Source: Candidatus Neomicrothrix sp. UBA814 (lineage in GTDB: Bacteria; Actinomycetota; Acidimicrobiia; Acidimicrobiales; Poriferisodalaceae). Taken from it: a stretch of 42,369 nucleotides of DNA. The notes below the pieces were generated by a model. It searched no databases. It was not told the DNA's origin and was given only the letters and a program-made list of their open reading frames with translations. This document shows positions 17,377 through 26,246 of this stretch, in pieces (the first letter of the stretch is position 1; each line of letters starts with the position of its first letter). Where the stretch lies: the NCBI GenBank assembly GCA_002296525.1, contig DBIA01000024.1, positions 1 to 42,369 on the forward strand. The letters are read 5' to 3'. The position numbers were made by a program, and so were the translations under genes.

Positions 17377-17751
17377 ATGAGTGAAAAGCCCCAAGTAAAC
17401 GTTCCTGAAGGAGACCCGACTGGTAAGCAGCTCGGCATCGTTGACATCATCGACGGCGACGGTGAACAAGCCCAGGCTGGGCAGATCGCTGAAGTTCATT
17501 ACGTCGGGGTGTCGTGGAACACTGGTAATGAGTTCGACGCTTCGTGGAACCGCGGCCAAACATTTAGTTTCAAGCTCGGCGGTGGGCAAGTCATTTCGGG
17601 TTGGGATCAAGGTGTGGTTGGGATGCGTATCGGCGGTCGACGTGAACTCACCATTCCCCCTGCGTTGGGGTACGGAAGCGCGGGAGCTGGAGGGGTCATC
17701 GGCCCAAATGAGCACCTGATCTTCGTAGTCGATTTGGTTTCTCTTCGATAG
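17377..17751 (+). CDS. FKBP-type peptidyl-prolyl cis-trans isomerase
   Basis: A single 124-residue FKBP domain with no signal peptide. It contains VHYVG, FDASWNRG, FSFKLGGGQVISGWDQG, RRELTIPPALGYG and HLIFVVDLVSL, in the family order. The active-site aromatics and the conserved Asp of FDAS are present. It catalyses Xaa-Pro isomerisation during folding, probably in the cytoplasm. It lies head to tail with the epoxide hydrolase and ends 4 bp before the convergent methyltransferase gene. Confidence 0.9.
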   Translation: MSEKPQVNVPEGDPTGKQLGIVDIIDGDGEQAQAGQIAEVHYVGVSWNTGNEFDASWNRGQTFSFKLGGGQVISGWDQGVVGMRIGGRRELTIPPALGYGSAGAGGVIGPNEHLIFVVDLVSLR

Positions 17752-17755
17752 CCGT

Positions 17756-18322
17756 TCAGTCGACTACGCGGCGCCCGATTATTCGCGCCTCATGGCGATT
17801 GTCGAACCAGTCTTCAACATAGGTCAGTGGTTCAAAGCCTGTCAGGAGATCTTTGAGTTCTCCTGATTCAACAAGATATTTTCGGCTGGGTTTGCTGTGC
17901 CGTTCCAAATTGGTGACGGTGGCAACGCGGACAAAAACGATGCCTCCGGGAACGACACAGGTGCGCAGCTGGGTGAAAAAGTCAGGGTCGTAGAAGTTGC
18001 AGCAGATGGCTATGTCCCAAAGAGAACCGAGTGGTTCACCGGATTCAAGGTCGTGGCAAATGGTGGTTAACGACACCTTCTTCTCAGCTGCTTCTTTTTC
18101 GGCGACGTTCAACGCAACCCGGGAGACATCTACGAGCGTCGTGTCATAGCCGTGAGCGGCGAGCCATAAGGCTGTCCCGCCAGTTCCACCCGCGAGATCT
18201 ACTGCGGTCGCCGGCAGCTCGGGTAAGAACTCTGAGAGCGCAACAAATGGGTCCGGGTCTCCGCTCGCGCGGTGCAGTTCGTATATCGCATCCCATCGTT
18301 CTTGTGCGTTGCGTCCACTCAT
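17756..18322 (-). CDS. Class I SAM-dependent methyltransferase (TehB/TPMT-like)
   Basis: 188 residues. Motif I is VDLAGGTGGTALWLAAHG, a variant of the SAM-binding glycine loop. It is followed by an acidic strand end (LVDVS), CHDLESGEPLG, and the WDIAICCNFYDP segment as the post-motif strand. The size and layout resemble tellurite-resistance TehB and thiopurine-type methyltransferases, which act on small soft nucleophiles; the substrate cannot be read from sequence. It lies 30 bp downstream of an MFS carrier on the same strand, so the two are probably cotranscribed. Confidence 0.75.
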   Translation of the reverse strand: MSGRNAQERWDAIYELHRASGDPDPFVALSEFLPELPATAVDLAGGTGGTALWLAAHGYDTTLVDVSRVALNVAEKEAAEKKVSLTTICHDLESGEPLGSLWDIAICCNFYDPDFFTQLRTCVVPGGIVFVRVATVTNLERHSKPSRKYLVESGELKDLLTGFEPLTYVEDWFDNRHEARIIGRRVVD

Positions 18323-18352
18323 GTGGTTGGCCAGGCTACGCCTAGGGCGAGG

Positions 18353-19555
18353 TCATGCATCTTGTAAGAATCCAGATTTCCAAAACCGCCAGCATGCGAA
18401 TGCTGAGACAACCGCAACAACTGAGAGGATGGTGACAGAGGAACCAAAGTCGGCCGAGTTTTGGCGGGCGACACCAATGACCCAAGGGCCGGACACTCCC
18501 CCGAGTTCACCGGCGGTGAAAAATAAGCCGCCGGCGACACCCATCCTCGCGTCAGGAACTGATCGACTCGACATCAATAGAAGCATGGCCATTGGAACAC
18601 TTGAAACTCGGACGATGCCAATGACTGCAACAGCAAAGATTTGGGGAGTTTGCGACGAAGCCATTAATGCCCAGACCGCTAGGGCCATCGCAGCGAACAT
18701 CAAGATAAGAACTTGGGGTCGTTTGTGAGCTTTGACTCGGCTCGGAATAATGAGCGATCCGATCACCCCAACTGTGATCCCACCAGCGGTTAACCATGCT
18801 GCTCCACGAGTTGACCAGGGACCTGTGTGCAGCATTTCGGGCATCCATCCGCTGAGAGCATGACCTACGAAGAAAATCATGAACGCCAAAAACAGGATCC
18901 GTTGCACGGTCGGGTCGCGCCACAAGCCGTCCTGTCGTTCATCGACGGATTCAATATTTTGTTTGGAAGGGTTAGCGCTACTGACAGCCAGCCAGGCCAG
19001 GCCACTAATCAACGAGATCGATCCGAAGATGATCATGACCCACCTCCAATGTCCAGTGAGAGCTCTCAGGGGGTCGGCGACTATGAGTGCCGTGATTGCA
19101 CCCAATGAGGAAGCTGTGCTGTATAGACCTACGGCAAGTCCTCGTTCTTCTGAGGAAAACCATTCCGTAACCAACTTTGGAGCCCCGATTGAAATAAACG
19201 GTCCTCCAAGCCCAAATACCGCCACTGCCAGCCACAATCCCAGACCAGACTGGGCAGCGGCTCGCAGTAATCCCGATGCCCCAATCAACACCGCCCCGAG
19301 GGTCAGGCCGACTTGAACGCCGTAGCGGTCCAAAAATTTGCCTGCGAATGTTGACACCGCTAGGTACACAAACGGCCATGCACCCAAAGCTGCTCCCATG
19401 GATGCGTGAGACATGTTGAGGTCGATCCTGATATCGCTCAACAGCGGCGCTAACGAACCGGCTACCAACCCAAATGAGGCATACAGGGTCCACAAGGACC
19501 CAAGAATCCACCAGCGGCGATGCACCGGATTGAGCGCGCGAAATACTGAACTCAT
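18353..19555 (-). CDS. MFS transporter
   Basis: A 400-residue, roughly 12-helix major facilitator protein. The loop 2-3 motif reads GKFLDRYGVQ, a variant of GxLxDRxGR, and WFSSEERGLAVGLYSTASSLG is a typical helix-5 region. A central hydrophilic loop (SSANPSKQNIESVDERQDG) separates two six-helix halves. The overall style recalls the CynX/NimT or oxalate-formate-antiporter-like groups, but the substrate cannot be assigned. It is divergent from the thiolase-like operon with 77 bp between starts, and followed by a methyltransferase gene. Confidence 0.8.
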   Translation of the reverse strand: MSSVFRALNPVHRRWWILGSLWTLYASFGLVAGSLAPLLSDIRIDLNMSHASMGAALGAWPFVYLAVSTFAGKFLDRYGVQVGLTLGAVLIGASGLLRAAAQSGLGLWLAVAVFGLGGPFISIGAPKLVTEWFSSEERGLAVGLYSTASSLGAITALIVADPLRALTGHWRWVMIIFGSISLISGLAWLAVSSANPSKQNIESVDERQDGLWRDPTVQRILFLAFMIFFVGHALSGWMPEMLHTGPWSTRGAAWLTAGGITVGVIGSLIIPSRVKAHKRPQVLILMFAAMALAVWALMASSQTPQIFAVAVIGIVRVSSVPMAMLLLMSSRSVPDARMGVAGGLFFTAGELGGVSGPWVIGVARQNSADFGSSVTILSVVAVVSAFACWRFWKSGFLQDA

Positions 19556-19632
19556 TGCAGGCGACTCGCGTGTGTGCGCCGGCCTGTGCGACGGTCCGAC
19601 AATTCGTTCATATCCCCGCTAGCTTCCAGTAC

Positions 19633-20799
19633 GTGAGCATAAAAGGCAAAGCGTTCATCGCTGGTGTATACGAACACCCGGAACGTCATTTACCCAACCG
19701 AACTCTCCCTCAAATCCATGCAGACGTAGCGCTGGGAGCATTGTCTGATGCCGGGTTGTCAACCTCTGACGTTGACGCGTACTACTCCGCAGGTGACGCT
19801 CCCGGTTTTGGTGTGCTGTCAATGGTGGATTATTTGGGGCTTAATTGTCATTACGTCAACGACACTGAAACAGGCGGATCCTCATATCTGGTGCACGCCC
19901 AACACGCCGCGACGGCAATTGCGGCCGGTCATATAGATGTTGCGTTGATCACGCTTGCCGGTAAACCTCGCACCGGGGGCGCTGGACCCGGTGGAAGCGG
20001 TCGGGTAGGCGGAGCGCCCGAGGCTCCATTCGAAAGTCAGTGGGGAATGTCGGTGCCGGGTGGCTATGCGTTAGCCGCTCAACGACATATGTACGAATTT
20101 GGTACCACCTCCGAGCAGCTCGCAGAGATCAAGGTTGCGGCATCAACGCATGCGCAACACAATCCACATGCCTTTCTTCAAGACGTGGTGACCGTTGAGG
20201 AAGTTTTAGATTCACCAATGATCTCTGATCCTTTACATCGACTTGATTGCTGTGTGATCACCGACGGGGGTGGCGCGATGGTCATAGTGAGCGAAGCCGT
20301 GGCGTCGCAGCTTGAGCGACATTGCGTACCTATTTTGGGGACGGGTTCATTCGTGAAGTCATCTCAATCGGGGCGCATCGACTTGACCCACACTGGGGCT
20401 GTGCGGTCTGGTCCTTTGGCGTTCAACGAAGCTGAGATCACGCCAGGCGATATCGATTACGTGTCGATTTACGACAGCTTCACCATCACAGTGTTAATCA
20501 CTCTAGAAGATTTAGGGTTTTGTGAACGCGGTACTGGAGGGCGCTTTGTTGCCGACGGAGGATTACAGGCCTCAAATGGCAAGCTTCCGTTTAATACCGA
20601 CGGTGGCGGTTTGTGTAACAACCATCCCGCGAACAGAGGCGGCATGACAAAGGTTATTGAAGCCGTGAGGCAGCTTCGTAATGAAGCCAATGCCGCAGTG
20701 CAGGTTCCAGATTGCGAGTTGGCACTAGCTCATGGAACAGGCGGAAGTTTGGCGACGCGTTCAGCAAGTTCAACGATGATTTTGGGGAGGTCACTATGA
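19633..20799 (+). CDS. Thiolase-superfamily (SCP-x/Ltp-like) protein lacking the usual Cys
   Basis: About 388 residues from a GTG at 19633. The longer frame to 19555 would abut the divergent MFS start and adds an atypical N-terminus. It has the thiolase fold: DVALGALSDAGLSTSDVDAY at the start, a central Gly-rich loop and AHGTGGSLATRSASSTMILG at the end. Where thiolases have the nucleophilic Cys this protein has ETGGSSYLVHAQHAATAI, so Ser replaces Cys. IYDSFTITVLI and NNHPANRGG are conserved positions. Lipid-transfer-protein thiolase-like aldolases such as Ltp2 share this trait and act with a DUF35 partner. The next gene, overlapping by 4 bp, encodes exactly such a protein. A retro-aldol step on an acyl-CoA is therefore a good hypothesis. 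Confidence 0.8.
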   Translation: MSIKGKAFIAGVYEHPERHLPNRTLPQIHADVALGALSDAGLSTSDVDAYYSAGDAPGFGVLSMVDYLGLNCHYVNDTETGGSSYLVHAQHAATAIAAGHIDVALITLAGKPRTGGAGPGGSGRVGGAPEAPFESQWGMSVPGGYALAAQRHMYEFGTTSEQLAEIKVAASTHAQHNPHAFLQDVVTVEEVLDSPMISDPLHRLDCCVITDGGGAMVIVSEAVASQLERHCVPILGTGSFVKSSQSGRIDLTHTGAVRSGPLAFNEAEITPGDIDYVSIYDSFTITVLITLEDLGFCERGTGGRFVADGGLQASNGKLPFNTDGGGLCNNHPANRGGMTKVIEAVRQLRNEANAAVQVPDCELALAHGTGGSLATRSASSTMILGRSL

Positions 20800-21221
20800 C
20801 GTTGCCAGCAAAAGCAGCGGAGCCCAACTCAGAGAACTTGCAGTTCTTCGAAGGGGCAGAACAAGGCCGCCTTGTCCTTCCCCGCTGCACGGCATGTGGT
20901 TTTGTTATTTGGTTTCCCCGAGAAATTTGCCCCGAGTGTGGATCCCAAGATGTCGACTGGTTCGAAGCTTCGGGGAGCGGCTCAATTTACAGTTGCACGG
21001 TGACTCGTCGCATTCCAGGAAGCTGGGGAAAGGCGACACCGTTTGTGTTGGCATATGTCGAGTTAGATGAGGGGCCGCGAGTGATGACCAACATTGTTGA
21101 TTGTGACCCTGAGCAAGTTGCCATCGGCGATCGAGTCGAAGCAGTCTTCGAAGAAGCAACAGATCGTGATGGCAACCCGGGGCCACCACTACTCCGGTTC
21201 CGGCCAGCGGAGGCGCAGTAG
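20796..21221 (+). CDS. Zn-ribbon OB-fold (DUF35) partner protein
   Basis: 141 residues from ATG at 20796, preceded by GGGGAGG; the start overlaps the thiolase-like stop (ATGA). The zinc ribbon CTACGFVIWFPREICPECGS contributes four Cys, followed by an OB fold (SIYSCTVTRR, TPFVLAYVELDEGPRVMTNI). DUF35 proteins bind CoA and assist thiolase-like enzymes. The 4-bp overlap fixes the pair as a complex candidate. A longer in-frame start at 20712 lies inside the upstream gene and is less likely. Confidence 0.9.
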   Translation: MTLPAKAAEPNSENLQFFEGAEQGRLVLPRCTACGFVIWFPREICPECGSQDVDWFEASGSGSIYSCTVTRRIPGSWGKATPFVLAYVELDEGPRVMTNIVDCDPEQVAIGDRVEAVFEEATDRDGNPGPPLLRFRPAEAQ

Positions 21222-21223
21222 CC

Positions 21224-21838
21224 ATGGAAAGAACATCGTTCCATGTTGAAGAGCTCGATACTGCAGAGTTGTACAAGCTCACAACAGGCCTGATCATTCC
21301 GCGGCCGATCGGCTGGATTGGTACTCAGAGCGCTGATGGAGTCGCCAACCTAGCCCCATACTCGTTTTTTAACGCGGTGGCCACAAATCCGCCCGTGCTG
21401 ATGTTTTCAACTGGCGTTTTTCACGGCGTGATAAAAGATTCGCTAAAGAACATTCGCGAAACTGGGGAGTTCACAGCAAGTCTCGTTGACCACGATCTTG
21501 CGGTAGCTATGAACGATTCATCCGCGACCCTTCCTCCAGAAGTCGATGAGTTTGAGAAAACTGGCCTGACCGCAGCGAATTTTGGCAACGTAAGTGCACC
21601 TGGCGTCGCAGAGGCTAAGGCAGTCGTAGAGTGTCGAGCGATCCAAGAAGTGGAGTTCGGTGACCCTGAGGGATTACATCATGTAGTGGCGTTCGGAGAG
21701 GTAATTGCGTTTCACATAGACGACGACGTGCTCGATGGAACCAGAATTGATCCGACCCGTCTCGATGCGCTGGGACGCCTTGCCGGCGCCGAGTACGCCA
21801 CGACTCGTGACCAATTTCGCTTGGATCGACCTGATTAA
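21224..21838 (+). CDS. Flavin reductase-like FMN-binding split-barrel protein
   Basis: 204 residues. LIIPRPIGWIGTQSADGVAN, LAPYSFFNAVATNPPVLMFS and SLKNIRETGEFTASLV match the flavin-reductase-like split barrel, which binds FMN. It starts 2 bp after the DUF35 stop, with GGAGG upstream, so it belongs to the same operon. In this family some members supply reduced flavin to a monooxygenase and others are of unknown function. The LLM protein genes nearby are possible recipients, but that is inference. It ends 9 bp before the convergent CoA-transferase gene. Confidence 0.85.
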   Translation: MERTSFHVEELDTAELYKLTTGLIIPRPIGWIGTQSADGVANLAPYSFFNAVATNPPVLMFSTGVFHGVIKDSLKNIRETGEFTASLVDHDLAVAMNDSSATLPPEVDEFEKTGLTAANFGNVSAPGVAEAKAVVECRAIQEVEFGDPEGLHHVVAFGEVIAFHIDDDVLDGTRIDPTRLDALGRLAGAEYATTRDQFRLDRPD

Positions 21839-21847
21839 AAAGAGCGC

Positions 21848-24295
21848 CTACTGGGAAGTTCCATCGGGGAGCAGATAATCGACCTGCAAGTGACCATCAA
21901 CTTCAAGTTCTTGATACTCGTCATCTGATTTATTCAGGAGATCTCGCAGAACTGCTTTGTTATGTTGGCCGAGAGTCGGAATTTCACCGAAGTTCAATTC
22001 GGGGCCTGTCCAACGCCATGGGTGTGTTGGATACGTATGAAAACCTATTTCTTCATTGCCGTTTTGAGCGAAAAGTCCCCGCTTGAGGAGATGTTCCTCA
22101 GACATGAGGTCAAGTTCTTTTAGAACCGGCGCTGCCGGAATTCCGTTCGATTGACAGAGATCAAAGATGGCGTGGGCGTCTTTGCTTTCTGTCCATTCTC
22201 TTATCCGCTCGTCAATCACTTCATGCTTCGCTTGGCGACCGATGGCATCTTTCATTGAGACATCGTTCGCCATGTCGTCAGCGTCCATTAGTACGCAGAG
22301 CTTTCTCCACTGATCATCGTTAGTGACAGAAATCACTACCCACTGATCATCGCCTTGGGTTTCGTAACAGCCCTGAGGGGCATGTTTTCGGTGTCGATTA
22401 CCTAGAGGGCCGTGAACCGTATTTGTTTGACTTGCGTGCACTAATAGTTCACCTATGTGATTCAACATGTTTTCACATTGGGACAGCTCGACTAGCTCTC
22501 CGACGCCAGTCTTGTCTCTCTTTCGCAGAGCCATAAGGGCCGCAAGTGCTCCTGCCGATCCAGATGCCGCATCCATGTGGTACACCCCATCGTTTTCGGA
22601 CAGGTCTGCGTCGGGGTAACCACGAATTGCTCCGAGGCCACAGAGAGCTTCAAAGTTGACTCCGAAACCCAGATAAGACCGGTAGGGCCCGGAAAGCCCA
22701 ACTGATGGCATACGAATCAAAATCAGATTTGGGTTTCGTTCGTGTAACTCGTCCCAACCGATGCCGAGCTTGTCGATGAGGTCGACAGAGTTATTTTCGA
22801 TCATTACATCGCAGGTTTCGATCAACTCAAGGAACGTTTCGCGACCAAGATCTTTTCTCAAGTCAAGAGTAATGCTTCGCTTATTGCGCGAGTGTGCGTT
22901 GAAAAGAGCTATGCGGTTCCAAGGTCGGGAGCCTGGCTCCGTGTCCGGATATCCTCCGAAAATACCTCCCAAATCCTGCACCATTTCTTGTGGCGGGCGC
23001 GGCAGAAGCCCCCTCGTAACAGTAGGGAAAATCCACGGGTTATCGACTCGCACTATGTCCGCACCCAGATCGCCAAGTAATTGAGTTGCGTACGGTCCAG
23101 CCCATACAACTGTCATATCCAGAACACGGACGCCTTCAAGCGGAAGCGTTTGGGGCTCATCGGAGGCAACTGATGGCCTATCTGAATTCCACGACACATT
23201 ATTGGTGTCGGCGCCGAGAGTAGGTGCCATACATCGGTCGCTCCAACCACCGGTCATACGTATTGGAGCTCCCACTTGGCGAAATGTCCCCGCTTGGGGG
23301 TGTTCGGCTTCGGTAAAGAATTTTCGCTCGGCAAAGTGTTTGTCGTTTAGAACGTCAAGCGGGGCATTGACTGCAGTGACTGGCCAGCCGTTACCTTGAG
23401 CTTTCTCCATTGCTTCTTGACGGGTGTTGGAAACGGTCCAACCTAAAAGCTGCGCATCGGCCAAGACGGGAACGTTCTCGTTCGTAATCCAATCGGGGTC
23501 GGAATACAGCGCCTCCATCTCAGGGTCATCGAGAGTGGCGAGCATTCGTCCTATCCAAGGAACCAGAGTACTCACCTGAACATGACCATCACTTGCCGGA
23601 CGACAGCCCATAGGAAATGGGGAAACCGTATAGCCGCCGGTTCGTTCAACGTTTTCGTCGCGGTATGAACCGTAAAGCAGATAGGTCATTCGTCGGTCAA
23701 TTGATGCCACTTGAGTTTCGATGTTGCTCAAGTCGACGTGTACTCCTTGACCCGAACGTTCAACAACGCTCAACGCCGCAAGAGCAGCTACCGCCGCCAT
23801 ATTTCCGCACTGATATTGACCAATGTCGCCTCCCATTTTCAACGGACTTTTTTCAGGGTTGCCCGTAGCTGACATTGGTCCGCCATATGCGTAGTGAATA
23901 ATTTCTTCGCCCTTGAATCCGGCGTAGGGCCCGGTCATCCCCCAAGATGTGACGCTCAGGATGACCAGCTGAGGAAATTTTTCTCGCAACTGCTCGACAT
24001 CCACTTGGGATTCTGAGTGCAGCAGAATATCTGCGCCCGCGAGAAGTTGTTGGCCATTCGAATCGTCAATATCACCTAGAACCGAGCGTTTATTTGCATT
24101 GAGATGCAAATGAAACGCACCTTTTTCGAGATCGACATCGTCTCCTATAAAAGGACCCGCTTCTCGAACAGCATTGTTGCTCGCAGATTCAATTTTTATG
24201 ACATCGGCGCCGTATCCCGCCAACAATCGGCCCGCATAAGCGCCGGCTACATTGTTGGCTAGCTCAACTACGCGTATTCCTTCCAAAGGTTGCAT
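21848..24295 (-). CDS. Tandem (fused) CaiB/BaiF class III CoA-transferase
   Basis: An 815-residue protein made of two complete family III CoA-transferase domains, about residues 1-370 and 383-790; single-domain members are about 400. Each half begins with the same motif (PLEGIRVVELA and PLEGVRVLDMT) and has the GADVIKIE/GADIVRVD strand. Each keeps a candidate catalytic Asp: Asp157 in GGDIGQYQCG and Asp575 in HMDAASGS. It would transfer CoA between carboxylic acids, and the fusion replaces the usual interlocked dimer by one chain. It is cotranscribed with the upstream LLM oxidoreductase (15-bp gap). The substrate is unknown. Confidence 0.9.
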   Translation of the reverse strand: MQPLEGIRVVELANNVAGAYAGRLLAGYGADVIKIESASNNAVREAGPFIGDDVDLEKGAFHLHLNANKRSVLGDIDDSNGQQLLAGADILLHSESQVDVEQLREKFPQLVILSVTSWGMTGPYAGFKGEEIIHYAYGGPMSATGNPEKSPLKMGGDIGQYQCGNMAAVAALAALSVVERSGQGVHVDLSNIETQVASIDRRMTYLLYGSYRDENVERTGGYTVSPFPMGCRPASDGHVQVSTLVPWIGRMLATLDDPEMEALYSDPDWITNENVPVLADAQLLGWTVSNTRQEAMEKAQGNGWPVTAVNAPLDVLNDKHFAERKFFTEAEHPQAGTFRQVGAPIRMTGGWSDRCMAPTLGADTNNVSWNSDRPSVASDEPQTLPLEGVRVLDMTVVWAGPYATQLLGDLGADIVRVDNPWIFPTVTRGLLPRPPQEMVQDLGGIFGGYPDTEPGSRPWNRIALFNAHSRNKRSITLDLRKDLGRETFLELIETCDVMIENNSVDLIDKLGIGWDELHERNPNLILIRMPSVGLSGPYRSYLGFGVNFEALCGLGAIRGYPDADLSENDGVYHMDAASGSAGALAALMALRKRDKTGVGELVELSQCENMLNHIGELLVHASQTNTVHGPLGNRHRKHAPQGCYETQGDDQWVVISVTNDDQWRKLCVLMDADDMANDVSMKDAIGRQAKHEVIDERIREWTESKDAHAIFDLCQSNGIPAAPVLKELDLMSEEHLLKRGLFAQNGNEEIGFHTYPTHPWRWTGPELNFGEIPTLGQHNKAVLRDLLNKSDDEYQELEVDGHLQVDYLLPDGTSQ

Positions 24296-24310
24296 CAGCG
24301 GTTCGTGTCC

Positions 24311-25165
24311 TTAGCTCAAAAGTGTGTCGTGGATGTGTTCGATGAACGTCAATGATTCATCGACTGTTCGTGCGCCGGACAGCAACACGAGTCGGTCCAC
24401 TCCAAGTTCGTTGTATCGATCGATCATTTCAGGGCCGGGGCGCATGCGGGGGGTTACTGTGATTTCGATCTGTCCAAGGCCGGCTGGGCGTTCATATTTT
24501 TCTTGTGCTTCGGTGAGCCCCGCCAGGTTTTGCGAGGTTGCCTCGGGGTCAAGCATGAACCCATACCAGCCTTCGCTGTGAGTCACTGTTCTGCGCCAAG
24601 CGGGTTTGGAGTGGCCGCCCATAACTACTGGGGGTCCTGGGCGTTGGATTGGGCGAGGAAATGCTTTGACGCCTTTGAATGAAACGTATTCGCCGTCGTA
24701 GTCGGGTTCTTCGTCGTTCCAGATGGATCGCATTGCTTCGATGTATTCGACAGTCCGAGGTCCGCGGTCTTCCATGGGTACACCTATCGCAGCGAACTCG
24801 GGTCCGAGGTAGCCGACTCCTACGCCGAAGATCACGCGGCCGTTGGATAAAACATCGACGCTGGCGAGTTCTTTTGCGAGTACGAGGGGATTACGTTGCG
24901 GGAGAATGATGATGCCTGTCCCTAATTTGATTTCTGTGGTGACCGCTGCGATATAAGCCAAAGCGACTGCCGGGTCGAGTAGTTCTGCGTTGGGAGGAAG
25001 CGGGGAAGGTGGAACTTGTGGGTCGGGTAGAACGACATGTTCAGCAGTCCAAAGGGATTCGAATCCTGCTTGTTCTGCCGCTATCGCGACCTTTGATAGT
25101 GCTTCATGGTCGACCAAATGGTCGGTATTGATGGAGAAAAGCCCAATGTCAATTTCGTTTGCCAT
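24311..25165 (-). CDS. LLM-class F420-dependent oxidoreductase
   Basis: A 284-residue luciferase-like TIM barrel. It has SLWTAEHVVLPDPQVPPSPL, LGTGIIILPQRNPLVLAKEL, LSNGRVIFGVGVGYLGPEFA and PPVVMGGHSKPAWRR in the usual order. The pattern matches the large F420-type LLM subfamily of actinobacteria (the TIGR03619-like group). It precedes the tandem CoA-transferase by 15 bp on the same strand, so it probably reduces or oxidises the same acyl-CoA or its precursor. The start is the ATG at 25165, with no strong Shine-Dalgarno. Confidence 0.88.
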   Translation of the reverse strand: MANEIDIGLFSINTDHLVDHEALSKVAIAAEQAGFESLWTAEHVVLPDPQVPPSPLPPNAELLDPAVALAYIAAVTTEIKLGTGIIILPQRNPLVLAKELASVDVLSNGRVIFGVGVGYLGPEFAAIGVPMEDRGPRTVEYIEAMRSIWNDEEPDYDGEYVSFKGVKAFPRPIQRPGPPVVMGGHSKPAWRRTVTHSEGWYGFMLDPEATSQNLAGLTEAQEKYERPAGLGQIEITVTPRMRPGPEMIDRYNELGVDRLVLLSGARTVDESLTFIEHIHDTLLS

Positions 25166-25310
25166 AACAGCAAGCTACGCGATGATGCGCGCAGCGAGCG
25201 AATGTGCCAATCTGGCAGGGTCCCTGCGTGCGAAATAGTTCTCCCTTGGCTCCAGTAATCAAGTTTTCTCATAGGTGTCGTACCGAGTCGTGTCGCGGGG
25301 CCATGCGGCG

Positions 25311-26246
25311 ATGACTAGTAGCGAAGTAGACCGCGTCCGTTCTCGTCTTCCCGGGGCGAAACGACCAGAACGTTCGCGACGTGTTGATGTGGGCGGTATC
25401 GAGGTTGCGGTTGTTGAGTGGGGTCGTGAAGAAGATCAGCCGGTGGCGCTCGCTCATGGCGGCTTCGATTTTGCGGGCACGTGGGATCTGTTCGCACCTT
25501 TGTTGGCGGATTCGGGGTTTCGGGTTGTTGCGTGGGATCAGCGGGGCCACGGAGACAGCGACGTGGCTGCGCTGTACACCTGGGAAGCTGACATTCGCGA
25601 TGCCGCATACGTCATCGACTCGCTTGAGACCAAAGATCCGGTCCCCGTTTTGGGGCACAGCAAGGGTGGAGGGATGATGAATCAGCTCGCTGAGGTCCTT
25701 CCCCACCGTGTTCGTGCAGTCATCAATCTTGACGGAATACCTAACAAACGGGGTTTCAATACCCAGATCGATCGGTCGGACCCTCAGGCGCTCGAAGCTG
25801 AGCTAAGCGGCTGGCTTGACCACCGACGTCGCGCTGGTCAGTCCAGTAGGCGCGCCGACACCATCGATGGATTGGCTGAGCGAAGACAATTGATGAATCC
25901 CCGGTTGTCTATGGATTGGCTCCGGTATCTCGTGACCGTCGGCGCTAAACAGGACCCTGATGGATGGCGTTGGAAGATTGATCCGACCTTGCGGTTCGGA
26001 CCATCTGGAGCGTGGCGACCCGAATGGGCTATCCCCCGCCTTCGTGGTTTGCGGGTGCCTTATCTCGGAGTAATCGGCACCGTGGAAGAGGAGATGGGCT
26101 GGGGCACCACCCCAGAGGAAGCGTTTCCCGTTCTTCCTGATGGAGCAGAGTTTCATGCGTTGGCAGACACAGGGCATTTTGTTCACATAGAACGACCTGA
26201 GGACATCGCTAGCCTCGTTGCCGATTTCTTACGGCGTGTCTTATGA
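25311..26246 (+). CDS. Alpha/beta hydrolase with complete triad
   Basis: About 311 residues from ATG at 25311; a GTG at 25275 adds 12 residues and is an alternative. It has LAHGGFDFAGTWD as oxyanion region, WDQRGHGDSD, the nucleophile elbow VLGHSKGGG with Ser, and DTGHFVHIERPED with the catalytic His. It is probably an esterase, thioesterase or C-C hydrolase; the class cannot be told from sequence. Its last codons overlap the start of a second, smaller hydrolase-fold gene by 4 bp, indicating coupled expression. It is divergent from the LLM/CoA-transferase operon. Confidence 0.85.
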   Translation: MTSSEVDRVRSRLPGAKRPERSRRVDVGGIEVAVVEWGREEDQPVALAHGGFDFAGTWDLFAPLLADSGFRVVAWDQRGHGDSDVAALYTWEADIRDAAYVIDSLETKDPVPVLGHSKGGGMMNQLAEVLPHRVRAVINLDGIPNKRGFNTQIDRSDPQALEAELSGWLDHRRRAGQSSRRADTIDGLAERRQLMNPRLSMDWLRYLVTVGAKQDPDGWRWKIDPTLRFGPSGAWRPEWAIPRLRGLRVPYLGVIGTVEEEMGWGTTPEEAFPVLPDGAEFHALADTGHFVHIERPEDIASLVADFLRRVL

